Below, piece by piece: positions 22,101-37,100 of a stretch of DNA of 64,000 bases (position 1 is the stretch's first letter; every line of letters starts with the position of its first letter). The DNA is taken from NCBI GenBank assembly GCA_963576725.1, contig OY755242.1, positions 61,694,324 through 61,758,323 of the forward strand, given 5' to 3'. This stretch comes from Azorinus chamasolen (lineage: Eukaryota > Mollusca > Bivalvia > Cardiida > Solecurtidae). Below the pieces are notes generated by a model. The model was not told the DNA's origin. It worked only from the letters and a program-made list of their open reading frames with translations, and made no database searches. The position numbers and the translations under genes are program-made.

Positions 22101-25100
22101 CCGTGTTCTCCAGGATAAGGTTTTCTAGTTCTCTGCTCATGCCTGTTAAATACAAAATGATAGTTCTTAGTCAAACATGTCACCTTTAATAATAAATAAC
22201 AAGAATGTTGTCTCTGCATTATTCAGTATTTACTGCAGAATTCTACAGAAGAATTTGAGACACTTTTGCAAACAGTCCGAGGCCAACTGAAACACAACGG
22301 AACTCGATCCACTTCCCATCAGTATCCAAAATGTTAACCTCTATCCAGATGAGACCTTGAGTAACTCGAGTGTCTTATCAGGATCCAAGCTGTTTGTCAC
22401 TCAGACCCTTGTTTCTTAACCCTTTCCTTCATATAAACACATTTTCACACCTTTGAAAACAGAGTAGAACAAGGAGCCGTCTGAGCAGGGCCTGCTCTGT
22501 TTGCTCATGACATAATAAGATTTTTTAGATCTAATTCTAGTTTTTGTACATTTGCAAAATAGAGTAGACCCAGATCAGATGGGTCTTCTCTGCTTACTTA
22601 TGGAATTATATAGATCTGACCCTACAGTTGTTGTCAAAGTGATTGGCAATGGCAGAAACTGTGGAATCAAATCTATATTAACCCTTTCCTCCATAAATAC
22701 ACCTTTCTACTCCTCTGTAATAACCACTTCTTGAAACCATTGTGATTATCACAATGGTTTCAAACTACAAATTCTAAAATTTTACATTTCTGTAGTAAAT
22801 GCTCCTTTTGGGTAGATTCATTGAAAGAGGTTGGGTCTAAAAATAGCCTATGGAGGAATGGGTTAACACATATATAGGAAAACAGAGCAGATCCTGACCA
22901 GACGGCTCACACTGGAGCCATTTGGTCTAGGTCTACTCTGTTTGCAACTTTAGGCATAAAAAGGTGTTTCTATGAGGTGAAGGGTTAAATGTGAAACACA
23001 ATAAAGTACAGCTATCACTGAGGGTGACCTCCACATCACAACCATGACTTCTCAATTTTTGTGAAGTTCTATCAATTGCACCAAACCCCTTGCAAATAAT
23101 TTTTTCCATAAAGGAGTTGCAAAATGGCCACCAGTTTCCTATCTTGAATATAAGTTCCATAAAGATATTGTAAAATGCAAAAATGGATGCCAGTTTCCTA
23201 TCTTGAATCTAATCAGATTCAAGAAAAATTTGCAAAAGTTGTAAAACCAGTTCAATCCACAAAGAAATTACAGAAAAAAATATGTAACACTTCTCATATT
23301 AACTACCAGTGGACCATTTTGAACTATTTTAAGCTAGGTTCCCAATGCCGATCAGATCAACTCGATCATCCCAATCACTAAAATTCCTGGACCAAGCTCG
23401 ACCCAAGGCATGTACACGAGTTCTTCTTGACCTCTACTCGATCATACACGACCCCCCTCACGATCATTCACGACTCCTCCATGACATCAATTCAACAATC
23501 ACTCCGATCTCTGCTCGATCATCTCGATCCAGATATGATCCCCACACAATCTCTACCAGACCAACTAGACCTCTGCTCAATCTCTACCCGACCAGATCGT
23601 CATGGTCGTACTTGGGTCAATCGGGTATTACTCGAGTAGAAGTCTAGATGATCGGGTACAGATCGGGTAAATGACTTCATCCCGACCGCACTAGCTCTCT
23701 ACACGATTGTCTCCCGATCAACTTGACCCTCTACATGATCAATACCCGACCGTTTCCCAAGGTCAACCTCCCCGATCACTCCTGCAGAGCGCAGACCAGT
23801 ACCTGATCATTGGGTCAAGCTTGATCGAGTTGATCTGATCGGTAGTGGGAACCTAGCTTTAATGTCACAAACAACTGCTCTTCATCTTGATAATTTCTTT
23901 GAAGCCTTATGAAAAGTTGTGCAAGTTAAAATGCAAGGAATATCACAAATTGCAATTAGTGCATGGACAATGTATTGTATTTGTTTACCAGATTAACCAC
24001 TTCACTTGTTTGCTATCTTAAGGTGGTATTAGTCATGTATCAAATGTATCATAAATGATCAAAATACTGCAACTATTTCAAAATAACAACAGATGTTAGA
24101 GAATAGAAAGTATCAACAAATTGTGCAAGATGAATCAAATGATGGCTGGAGTGTAGAACAAAACAGGTATTAAAGTGTGACACAAAACAGGTTTTAAAGT
24201 GTGACACAATGTGATTTCCTAAGAATGGTATTTTAAATAGTAAAAAGTCTAAAATGTATTCAAAATTATTTCAATTTTAGATCTTTCATTTACTCTATGA
24301 TGAAAAGAAAAATGAAGCAGAACAGATACACATCTCCAGTTTTAACTGCTATCTTCATATAAACGCATTGTCATGCCTTTGCAAACAGAGTAGAGTAACA
24401 TCAGACAGCTCCTGTAGAAACTGTCCGATCACGGTCTGCTCTATTTGCTTATGAAATTATATTGATCTGATCCTACAATTTTTGTCTACGCCGACATCAT
24501 AAGCAAGTTTTACCTCATAAAAACCAAGTTAATGAATATTCATGAAGCGATCAATTTCATTAGGGAAAGGATTAGAACAAGATGTGTTTGTGAAACACTA
24601 TGTCCCCGCCCAATTTGACCTTTGAACCTAAATGATAACCTTGACCTTGACATGTCACCTCTCAAAATTTGCAATTTCATGAGATACACATGCATGCCAA
24701 ATAGCAAGTCTCTATCTCTACTCGTTCAAAATTATGGCCAATGTTAAAGTCTGTGATTTGACCTATATATATGACCTCAAAGTATGACCTTGACCTTGAC
24801 ATGTCACCCCTCATAATGTGCAGTTTCATGAGATACACATGCATGCCAAATATCAAGTCTCTATCTCCACTGGTTCAAAAGATATGGCCAATGTTAAAGT
24901 CTGTGATTTGACCTATATATTTGACCTCTGACTTGAAGGATGACCTTCACTTTGATATGTCACCCCTCAACATGTGTGACTTTATTAGATATATATGTAT
25001 GCCAAATATCAAGTCTCTATCTGTACTGGCTCAAAAGTTATGGTCAATGTTAAAGTTGCTGACAAACAAACAGACAGACAGACATGGCAAAAACAATATG

Positions 25101-28100
25101 CTCCCCAGACCTGATCTGGGGGGATAAAAATATCATAGTTTGGGGAACAGTTTAAATGTATCTCTTTGATGTGCAATGATGTGTAAAATAAAAGAGATGA
25201 AAGCTGAGATGCTGATGACTAGGATATAATGAGGACGAAGTGATGTACATACAGCCACACACATGTACACAGCTTACCAAAGAAGTTGTCACTGACTGTA
25301 ACGGTTGAACACCCAGTGGTAAACAAGGCGTCAAGGTTGGTTACAAAGGAAAAAAACACACATGTTAGTTAGCTATCTAAGTGACTACTATCAAAAATGC
25401 ACTAAAATGCACAATGCTCCTGCAAACTACTAAATCTTCAACCTATTTGCCATTCCCTTTTTGTTGAAACATTACTTTAGATAACTACAGTATACTTCCC
25501 TGCTGTACAATGTATTAAATGATTTAAATCGTCGAAATGCAGGAAATATGTGTACTGCCATTTGCAAACAGTCTAGACTCAGATCAGGGTCTGCACTGTT
25601 TGTCATGTCATATCTCTAGCAAACTATATACTACATACTGAATGGATTTTAGTTTTAACGCTTTCTTTCATATGAAAGCCTTTTCACGCATCTGCAATCA
25701 GACCATATCTTTTGTGGTGAAAGGAAATTGTTGCAATTCACAAATACAGAGCATCAAATTCCAGTGACAAAAGTCAGCAACTTTTATCACTAGAGTCTGA
25801 TGGTTTATATGGTCCAATCCACTGAATCTTTGACTGCAGAATTGAATGGAATGGTTCATTATTGAGCAACTATATATTCCATTAAGTATGAAACAGTAAA
25901 TATTGCTGGATAATTTTTAATGACAAACAGCCCAGACCCTGATTAAGAACCTTAATGAAGCAGACCCTGATCAGCAGGCCTTTCCTGAAGCAGACCCTGA
26001 TCATTGGATCCTTCCTGAAGTTGCATGACCAGGGTCTCCACTGTTCATAAATGCTATTTAACCCTTTACTCCATAACTACCCCTTTCTATGCCTCTGCAA
26101 ACGGAGAAGACCCAGATCAGATGGCTCCTATAGGAGCCATCTGATCAGGGTCTGCTCTCTTTGCTTATGAAATAATATAGATGTGATTCTACAGTTTCTG
26201 CCTTGGCCAAATATTCCTGTGTTCATGTGTCATTATAAATATTAAACTAATTAATATTCCTGGTGAAACTAGAACTATCACTAAAGGTGATGAATACCCC
26301 CACACAGCAGCCTTGATTGCAAATCCAAGTTTTGAACATGTAACAGGACCAAATAACAAAAATACCCAAAGTTGAAATAGAGAAAATTCTGTAATTTATG
26401 CCAAGTATCAAGTGAATCAGGTTGAAATTGAAGGAGGAGTTCAAAGTACAAGATTTTGCCTGCCAATTTCAAGGCCAAAGGTCAAGGTCAAGGTCACAGA
26501 GACCTGAAATTTGTGTCTTGCACATCTACTACTTCTGAGTAACATTTATGCCAAGTATCAAGTAAATCAGGTTGAAAGTGAAGGAGGAGTTCGCCGTACA
26601 AGATTTTGCCTGCCAATTTCAAGGCCAAAGGTCAAGGTCACAGAGATTTTAAATTTGTGTCTTGCACATCTACTACTCCTGAGTAACATTTATGCCAAGT
26701 ATCAAGTGAATCAGGTTGAAAGTGAAGGACGAGTTCAAAGTACAAGATTTTGCCTGCCAATTTCAAGACCAATTTCAAGACAAACGGTCAAGGTCAAGGT
26801 CAAAGAGACCTGAAATTTGTGTGTTGCACATCTACTACTCCTGAGTAACATTTATGCCAAGTATCAAGTGAATCAGGTTGAAAGTGAAGGAGGAGTTCAA
26901 AGTACAAGATTTTGTCTGCCAATTTCAAGACCAATTTCAAGGCCAAAGGTCAAGGTCAAGGTCACAGAGACCTGAAATTTGTGTCTTGCACATCTACTAC
27001 TCCTGAGTAACATTGATGCCAAGTATCAAGTGAATCAGGTTGAAAGTGAAGGAGGAGTTCAAAGTACAAGATTTTGCCTGCCAATTTCAAGACCAATTTC
27101 AAGGCCAAACGTCAAGGTCAAGGTCAAAGAGACCTGAAATTTGTGTCTTACACATCTACTACTCCTGAGTAACATTTATGCCAAGTATCAAGTGAATCAG
27201 GTTGAAATTGAAGGAGAAGTTCAAAGTACAAGATTTTGCCTGCCAATTTCAAGACCAAAGGTCAAGGTCAAGATCACAGAGACCTGAATTTTGTGTCTTG
27301 CACATCTACTACTCCTGAGTAACATTTATGCCAAGTATCAAGTGAATCAGGTTGAAATTGAAGGAGGAGTTCAAAGTACAAGATTTTGTCTGCCAATTTC
27401 AAGACCAATTTCAAGGCCAAAGGTCAAGGTCAAGGAGACCTGAAATTTGTGTCTTGCACATCTACTACTCCTGAGTAACATTTATGCCAAGTATCAAGTG
27501 AATCAGGTTGAAAGTGAAGGAGGAGTTCAAAGTACAAGATTTTGCCTGCCAATTTCAAGACCAATTTCAAGGCCAAACGTCAATGTCAAGGTCACAGAGA
27601 CCTGAAATTTGTGTCTTACACATCTACTACTCCTGAGTAACATTTATGCCAAGTATCAAGTGAATCAGGTTGAATATGAAGGAGGAGTTCAAAGTACAAG
27701 CTTTTGCCAGCCAATTTCAAGACCAATTTCAAGGCCAAAGGTCAAGGTCAAGGTCACAGAGACCTGAAATTTGTGTCTTGCACATCTACTACTCCTGATT
27801 AACAATTATGCCAAGTGTCAAGTGAATCGGGTTGAAACTGAAGGAGGAGTTCGCCGTACAAGATTTTGCAGACAGACCGACCGCCCGACCGACCGACCGA
27901 CAGGCTGATTCCAGTATACCCCCCTCAAACTCTGTTTGTGGGGGTATAATTATTTCTTACATAAATATTCATGGCGTAAAGGGTTTAAACTTGTTTGCAT
28001 TATTCAGAAGGTACAGATCCTCTACTACCTCTAACTCTTTCGGCGCCAATGTCGCCTGTTGGCACCACTGAAAACAGTGCATTCCCAGGTCAGATAGATA

Positions 28101-31100
28101 CCACCTTTTCAAGGCGGCATCTGACCTGGGACTTCACTGTTTTCTGTATTATTTTAGCCCAAGCATACAGGTTTTTAAAAACAAATGTTTTACTAATATG
28201 CCTTTATTATTTAGTTTAAAATTATATTTAATATGAAATTATTATTGCAGACGACACTTTTGAATTTGGCGCCAAAAGAGTTAAACCCAGTGACAAGATA
28301 ATTAACTCGTATAAAATAATAAACTATTTCCTAATTGCAAAAAATTGAATCCTTGAACTGTCTACAATCATGCTCTGACACCAACATCAGCAGAGAAAAA
28401 TTACAACACCCACCAAAAGGATCCCCACACGTCTTCCTGGCTTTTGAAATATATAATGTCACATAATTAACCCTTTACCTCATATATATGCCTTTTAACA
28501 CCTTTTCAAACAGAGTAGACCAAGATCAGATGACTCCTGCAGGAACTGTCTGATCAAGGTCTGCTCTGTTTACTTAAGGAATTACATAGATCTGTTTCTA
28601 TAGTTACTACCATGATAAAAAATTCCCTTGGTCGTAATGCTATTAACCCTTTCCTTCATATAAATGCGTTCTCACGCATCTGCAAACAGAGTAGACCCAG
28701 ATCAGACGGCTCCTATAGGAGTGTCTGATCAGGGTCTGCTCTGTTTGCTTATGATATAATACAGATATGATTCTACAGTTTCTGCCATGACAAAAAGTTT
28801 CTGTGCTAATATGCCATTTTGAAAATTAATGTAATTAATATTCATGATGTCATTAATTTTTACATGAATATTCATGGAGTAAAGGATTAATACAAAAAAG
28901 TCTTCTACTTAATATTCATATACATGTATAGTCAATTATATATGTAAAAATGTATAGTCATTATTTCCATCATGAATATTCATGAGGTAAAGGGTTTTCA
29001 TAAAATTATCATTAATACCTACATGTATGTAGTTATTTGTACTTTCAGACATTAAAACTCCATTTAATGTTTTATGAAATTACTCATATTTTGAACTTGT
29101 AATTGTTTGTAAATATCTCCAAATCTAATGTTTTCATCTTGTATTAAGTCTGTGACTCAAATTTCATTATAACAATACTTTCACCCTGTTCATACATGTA
29201 ATTAACTATAATTGTAAAATCTTGCATTGTACATTAGTCTTGTAAACAGATATGAAAATTTATTCCGAATGTCTGAAAATAGTGAAAGATCAGACTAAGA
29301 TACTGGTTCAGTTTAATTTGATAAACCCTTTACCTGAAAGAGACTTATTGATGCCTTTGCAGACAGAGTAGACACAGATCAGGTGGCTCCTGTAAGAGCT
29401 GTCTGATCAGTATATGCTCTGTTTGCTTATGGAAGATTTGCAGTTTCTGAAAAGCCAAAAACATTCTCTGTACCACTGGCCATTTGCACAGGCAGAGCTC
29501 CAGATAAGATGCGTATATTAAAATATTTTCAAGTATAACTTCTTTATTTCTCAAACAAAACCTATGGTGTGACCACTCTTTAGAATCATCTCAAAGAGAC
29601 AATTCTAAAGAGTGGTCACAACATAGGGTTTGGTGGAGAATTGACGATTTTAGTATTTGAGTACGCACCTTTATCTGTAGCTCTGTGCAGGTAATTAATA
29701 TTTATAGTCAATCATTTCTTATATGAATATTCATCAGGTAAAGGATTAGGCAGTGTGTTTCACATGATAAATATTTTGAGAAAGTGGATTATTAACTATG
29801 GAAAGCACAATGAAAACCCAATTTAGCAGAAAATAGGAAAGACAGTATGCTCATAAAATAATTTGATGAAATTAGTGAAGAATGTCATTTTGATGATAAT
29901 TTCTATTGCAGCCCATAATTACAATTGACTGATAATGAAGAAAATACAGAAGCCTACCATTGGAGTTTCTCTCCTCCCGCTCATCTTCACTATCTGTGTA
30001 AAAACAACAACAATAACAATAAGCAACAAACAGGGACATGCAACTAAATCAAAGGAAGGTACAATGCACAAAAAATACAAAGATCACCAACTGCACCAAC
30101 ACAAACTATTCATCTTAGTAGTATATTGAAATAACTAAAAACATTTCGATGATATTTAAACAATTGAAAGTTTCATGCCTAACTCTCAACCCTTTCCCTT
30201 ATATAAATGCCTTTTCACTCATTTGCAAAAAGAGTAGACCCAGATCAGATGACTCCTGTAGGAGGTGTATGGTCTGGGCCTGCTCTGTTTGCTTATGATG
30301 TACAGTCAACCCTCGTTACAATGGAGGTGTTTATTTCTAGACATTTTGCTGGTATAACGAGGTTGCCGTTATAACGAGTTTAAATATAAAAGGAACCATA
30401 TGGCCAGTTTTTAACTTGTACCAACAGGTGAATGCTTAATGCAGAACACAAGAAGTGCAAAAAGCTCCCTTTGGGAGCTTTTTGCACTTCCTGTGTTCTG
30501 CGTTAAGCGATCACCTGTCTTATTGGCATTCAGTGGTTGTTTAAAAGATTTAACAGTAACTGTGTTTCAATGTATACTGCCAGTATAACGAGGGTGCCAT
30601 TGTAACGAATGCCGTATAATGAGGGTTCACTGTAGTACAGATGTGATGCTGCAGTTTCTGCCATGGCCAAACATTCCTGTGTCCATGAGACTGCTTATTT
30701 TAAATTCAATAAAACTGACAACCTTGCTGGTATTAAAACTTACTAATGTGCAGTTGCTGATTCTCATAGTAATCTAATGCATTCATACAACATAAAAAAA
30801 GATCAAACATGACTTCATTTGCAAATACACTTCATGCCCAGGCACACTTTAACCATGTACTATTCAAGGCATATATTTACACATTTGCAAACAGAGTAGA
30901 CTCAGATAAGATAAGCTCTTGTAGGAGCCATCTGATCAGTGTCTCCTCTGGTTACTGTAAAGATGGATATTTACATATTTGCAAACAGAGAAGCTCCAGG
31001 ACAGCTCTTGTCAGAGCTGTCTAGTCAGGGTCTGCTCTGTCTGCAGATTCAGTCTGCTCTGTTTGCATAGGTGTATCTATGGAGTAAGGGGTTAAAACAC

Positions 31101-34100
31101 CAAAACTGTATACAGTTGAACTGTTCAACCTGCCTATAGCAATCACAGACTTTCATCCTGCATTAACCCATTACCTCATAGGCTATTTTTAGATCCAACC
31201 TCTTTGAATAACCTACCAAAAAGGAGCATTCACTAGAGAAAAGGAATTTTTTTTAGAATTTTGTAGTTTGAAACCATTGTGATAAATAGAGCATTTGCTC
31301 CTATAGGAGCAAATGCTCTTATTTATCACAATGGTTTCACAAAGTGACTTTTACGGAGTCATCAATATGACGAAATGGGTTAAGCTACCACATGTCTTAA
31401 AAAATCCAGAGTTGCACTAAGTTATGGTGGTTGCTGTAGACAAGTTTTACTAAAGTTTTTTTGCAGATGAAATCAAATTATAAAACAACATAGGAACCAA
31501 AAGTAAAAACAATTCATGTTCAATACAAATTCTACCACTACAGTCACAAAACACTACATGGGTCATGGATGGCAGTCCGTAAGAAACTGTTCCATTCATA
31601 TTGAAAACTCTAGGTTACATATAGCTGTCTATATATATATATATATATAGATGTGAGTTGATAAAAAGTAAACTATTAATGCATTGATTATACTTTGACT
31701 TGTCTACATCTAACTGATAATGGGTGTTTGTGTTCCTGCACATTTTTTAAAAAATGAAAACCTGTCACAAATTGACCAACCGGAATGTTCATTACATTCA
31801 AACTAGTTTCAACATACATGTACTGCAACTGATTATTTGTACAGTTTAGTCAAGCTATGTTCTGTATTAAGCCTTACAACGCTGACTTTTGAAATGGACT
31901 ATTCCAAATTTCAAACACGTCAAGCTTATAGCGAATATTTGGGGATATTTCTAAAGAAAAGTGTAACATGGCAAACAGTGCAGACCCTGATGAGAGGGCT
32001 CCTCTAGGAGCGCTCTCATCTGGGTCTACACTGTTTGCAAAGGACATCAGTGACTTGTGTCCCGCACTGTAAGGGTTAAACCCTTTCCCTCATACGGACA
32101 CTTTTTGACAACTTTGCAAACAGAGTAGACCCAGATCAGAGGGCTCCTGTAGGTGCAATCTGATCAGTCTGCTGTTTGCACATCACTTAATTTAGATCTA
32201 AATCTACTTCTGCCATGGTCAAAACTTCTCTTGTTCTTGATGTTATTATAAAATATTCATAGTTCTAATCAGTTGGTATATTCCTCCATTATTTTTGTCA
32301 AAGCATGCATAGATATATAATTATAGATTTGCTACTACTGTACTACAGTGTAGAGAGTAGCCCAATAACAAGTAAGAGAATGATGTTTTAAGTTTTTAAT
32401 TAACTCTATGCTACGTACAGTAACACCTCTCTATAACAAACCACTGTAAAGGTCTAATTCTGTGCTGTTAACCCTTTACTCCATGAATATTCATGTAAAA
32501 AATAATGACATCATGAACATTATTTATCTGATATTTTAGAACGGCAAATGAACAAGAATTTTTTTAATCAAGGCTGAAACTAGAATCATATCTATATTAT
32601 ATCAAAAGCAAATAGAGCAGACCCTGATCAGACGGCTCCTACAGGAGCCATCTGACCTGAGTCTACTCTGTTTGCAAAGGCGTAAAAAGGCATATTTATG
32701 GAGTAGAAGGTCAAGACAGAGACTAGCTTAATGCAGGATAAAGTTATGCAAAAATCTCCATAGGAGTTTTTTTCTACATTACTTTCATCCTGCATTAAGC
32801 AATCATCTGTTTTTGAAGACCAATTTCTTTCTTGATTTTGTGGTTACTATAGAGAGTTTATACTGCAACTAGTTTAATAATTATGATTAGATATACACGT
32901 TTCATATATTAATTTAGAATATATAAAGATAGATACAGTATACATGCTATGTAAATTATGGAAAGGTTAAGACCTCAGTAAAGTTATTTTAGTAACTGCT
33001 TTGAACTTGACATACAGCCTGCCTGCAGGGTCTACAAGGTTAGTCAACAGATACTAGTAAGAGTCAATATATACTGATAAGAGTTTAGACTCTGATCAGA
33101 AATATTCCCTATTGAGATGGTTGACTTCTAATCAACATTGTTCACATAGCCGTGTGGCTTGGCTCTATAACTAGGTCTGATAGTTCTCACCACACATTCA
33201 ACTCTTTGAACACAAGATACCTTTTACCTTCAAGAAATGTCATCTGCTTCAATTATCAAGTTGCATTTTGTCCCATTTTTATCCTTTTATTTTGCAGAGT
33301 CTAACATGCTGATTTCTGGCCCTGAGATTATAAAACTTTTTTAATTTCAGTCTGAAATCATCCTCAAGCACCTGATTGGTAAGATGTTGGGCTTGCTAAA
33401 AATCTGACCAATCGCATACTTGAGAATGAACTTAAACTCAGAGACTCAGACAGACACAGATGAGGCATACTATCATTCTATGTTTCACCTGGTCCAACTG
33501 TTTGAAAAGGTTATCACAAATTTGTCAATAGTGTTCAAAGAGTTAAAATAAGTCAACAAGCACACTGCCCCAAAAGCAAGAGCTGCCAGTCATAGTAGGT
33601 ACATGTTTCCCCGACTCACCCAAGAATGAGAAACAACAGCATATTTCAGCAATAGAGATAATGCAGTTTGTAGTAGAGGTGCATGCATTACAACAGTACA
33701 AGATTCAGGCTATACAGTCTAACCCACCAGCTACACACACACACGCTAGGCAGTAACATGGCACTAGAACATACAGACAGCAAGTCAGCACAGTTATCTC
33801 ACCTGATGAGGCATAATCAGCAGGATTAACTGCCCTTCCTTCAAACAAAATAAATACTATGTGCACTGGATGGGAAGTAAGCAAATATAGAAATCCCCTT
33901 GCCATTGCTCTGCAGTAAATATAAAACTCCCCCTTGCCATTGCTCTGCAGTTCATTTCACCATTATGTCTATCTCTTGTGTAACACTTAACCCAATCCCT
34001 CATATTGATGCCTCATATAACTCTAATAAACAATACATGTATTCTAAGTCTTCTTTTAACACTTTCCCTTATACAAACGCATTTTCACACATTTGCAAAC

Positions 34101-37100
34101 AGAGTAGACCCAGATCAGACAGCTCCTATAGGAGTTGTCTGATCTGGGTCCACTCTGTTTGCTAATGGAATTTGATAGATCTGTTACTTTACTTTCTAAA
34201 ATGGCTACAATGTTCCACCTTCCATATTTCTTTATAACTATTTTGTCCATGAATCTTCAGTAGGTATTGAAATTTGGAATAAACATAGAACAGGGAAAGA
34301 ATTAATTAAATTCATCCTTATTGATGTAACTAAAAATATTGAAATTTTCCATATCACTTTCTGCAGAAGCAATGGAAGCCTTTTACCTGATGAATATTCA
34401 TGTAATGAATAATCACATCATGAATATTAATTAGTCAAATTTTTATAATGGTATAAGACATTTTGGATATGACAGAAAGAGTAGAATCAGATCAATATCA
34501 TTCCATAAGCAAACAGAGCAGACCCAGATCAGATGGCTCCTACAGGAGCCATCTGATCTGGGTCTACTCTGTTTGCAAGGGTGTCAAAAGGTGTCTCTAT
34601 CAGGTAAAACAGAGCTCCAGATAAGATGCGTAAATTTAAACATTTTCAACAATAGCTTCTTTATTTCTCCACCAAACCCTATACTGTGACCACTCTTTAG
34701 AATCGTCTCTTCGAGCCGATTCTAAAGAGTGGTCACAGTATAGAGTTTGGTGGAGAAATGACGGTTTTAGTATTTGTGTATGCACCGTTATCTGTAGCTC
34801 TGGAAAGATTTAAACTAAGTGGAGTGGTGAGCATGCTGGCAAATCCCTTACCCAACTATGGCAAGCCACATTGCCTGCTTCTCTCTGTTTAAAGCCCACT
34901 ACATTAAACCAATTATGGTTATAAAAATTAAACCAAGAACCAAAACATAACATGCTTTTTGTTAAGGAATGAATTTTCTTATATATCTTAACATTGCTCC
35001 AAGTTATTGGAGGAGTTGGAAATATCTATGTCAGATGTTTCCTCTATGTCTATGCCAAATCCCTACATGTTGATATTCATTAAAATTACTTCTTCCAAGC
35101 AAATCTAATGAAAACCAATAAGATAAGTTTACAATACAAACAGAGCTCCAGGTAAGATGCGTAAATTTAAACCTTTTCAAGAATAACTCCTTTATTTCTC
35201 CACCAAACCCTATACTGTGACCACTCTTTAGAATCGTCTCTTTTCGAAGAGACGATTCTAAAGAGTGGTCACAGTATAGGGTTTGGAGGAGAAATGACGA
35301 TTTTAGTATTTGGGTATGCACCTCTATCTGTAGCTCTGAATACAAATAAGAAATTCGGACAGAAATAATACAACTAATACATAATGCTACAACTTGTGTC
35401 GAAAATTTCTGAGCATTCTAAATTTTTGCAGCTCATGCGACAGATTTTGGGTCTGAGTCCGAGTTCATTCTCAAGTATCTGATTGGTCAGATTTTGCACA
35501 CAGCTAAAAATCTGACCAATCAGGTGCTTGAGAATGATCTCAGACATAAACAAAAAGGTTTTTTAACCCTGGGCCTGATGCAATAAATTTGCACAGTGCC
35601 TTGATTACTCTAAACATTCCAGCACCCTGTCCCTCGATTCCACTAGTTTGTGATGATAAATATGTCAATCTGCGCATGTTTCGATAGTTTTACATTAAAC
35701 TAATTGAACAGCACATAGTGTAGACCCTGATAAAATTGCTGTCTGGAGCAGGTTGATCTGGGTTTGCACAATTTTCCTAAGTTTCTATGTCTGAATATAA
35801 ATAATAAATTACAGTGGTCAAAATACAAGTGTTATTCTCCATTTTAACTGTCCATGTGTTTAGCAGTGAATTCTTTGTACGATTATTTCATAGATGTGTT
35901 TTTATTTCATCTGAAAAGTCTTAAGGATTGGCCACATTGTATGTATATCAGAGCTCCAGATAAGATGTGTAAATTTAAACATTTTCAACGATAGTTCCTT
36001 TATTTCTTCACAAAACCCTATACTGTGACCACTCTTTCTAATCGTCTCTTCGAGACGATTCTAAAGAATGGTCACAATATAGGGTTTGGTGGAGAAATGG
36101 CGATTTTAGTATTTGAGTACGCATCTTTATCTGTAGCTCTGTGTATAGCTGATTAATTCAAATAATGTGAAAATTTTGTTATTGAGCATAAACATAATAA
36201 TTTTGACAAGATTTTTCACGGACATATCTGGTAACATTAATTTACCTGTTATATCAGCACCATAATCTACATCACCAATGAGGTCTGCATCCTGTATCGT
36301 CAGCTCATCATAGATAGAAGCGTCATTTCTCCTAGAAAACAAACATAAACATGTAAAGAAATTAAAGAGCTTTAGTGAGTGAGCAAGCTCTCATACCCCA
36401 CACTGCCACATTGTCAGAGAAAAAATGTGGTTTCTCATGACAGATACCTCTGAAAATCAAACTCATCCAAGCTTATATTCTTAACAATTCTTAACCCTTC
36501 TCTTGCTGAATTTTAAAATACATTTTCCTTCTTTACCCATGCCCTGTTGTATAATTACATATATCTTCACTGTGTACAAGTATTTCGTTGTGCAATCACT
36601 GCTGTGGAGTGCACTGGTTGCACGATCAACTTGTAAATAGTGTAGACCCTGATGAGACAGCTCCTGCAGGAGCTGTCTCATCTGGGTCTTCACTATTTAC
36701 AGGTAGGTATATTGACGTGAATAGCAAGCGAAGGGTTAAATTGGTCAAGAAATAGAGAATAATAGGTTAGTGCCGTAGATGGGACGCTTTATCCAACGAG
36801 GGGAGAAAACGTTGAGGCGAGGCTTGCCGAGCCTTAACTGTTTTCTCTCCGAGTCGGATAAAGGCGTCCCATCTACGGCACTAACCTATTATTCTATTTA
36901 TCCAGTCAATTTAGTTATATCTGTTTTCATAGACTCATAAAACATACGAATATTGAAATAATTTGCATTGAAAATGCGGTTTTTCGATCAACGGACCCTC
37001 CCTTTTCATTTCCATTCCAGAGACGTAAATAATGAGCTACCACAGAGGAAAATAGTTTCGATACTTACATTACAAGAGGAGAAAACGTGGTTGAATTTGA

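Larger units (their letters stand above)
26058..27988. mobile_element. TTAA-A MITE split by an HN element
   Basis: Left part 26058-26264 (TTAACCCTTTACTCC, full hairpin, TTAATATTCCTGGT) and right part 27949-27988 (ATTATTTCTTACATAAATAT..GGGTTTAA) complete each other. Confidence 0.85.

Noticed and set aside
23345..23647. 100-codon open frame rich in Ser, Arg, Thr
   Set aside because: Product of CGATCA/CTCGATC repeats in the inverted-repeat element; no domain.
26511..26813. 100-codon plus-strand open frame
   Set aside because: It lies in the 150-160 bp tandem array of an HN element and repeats itself.
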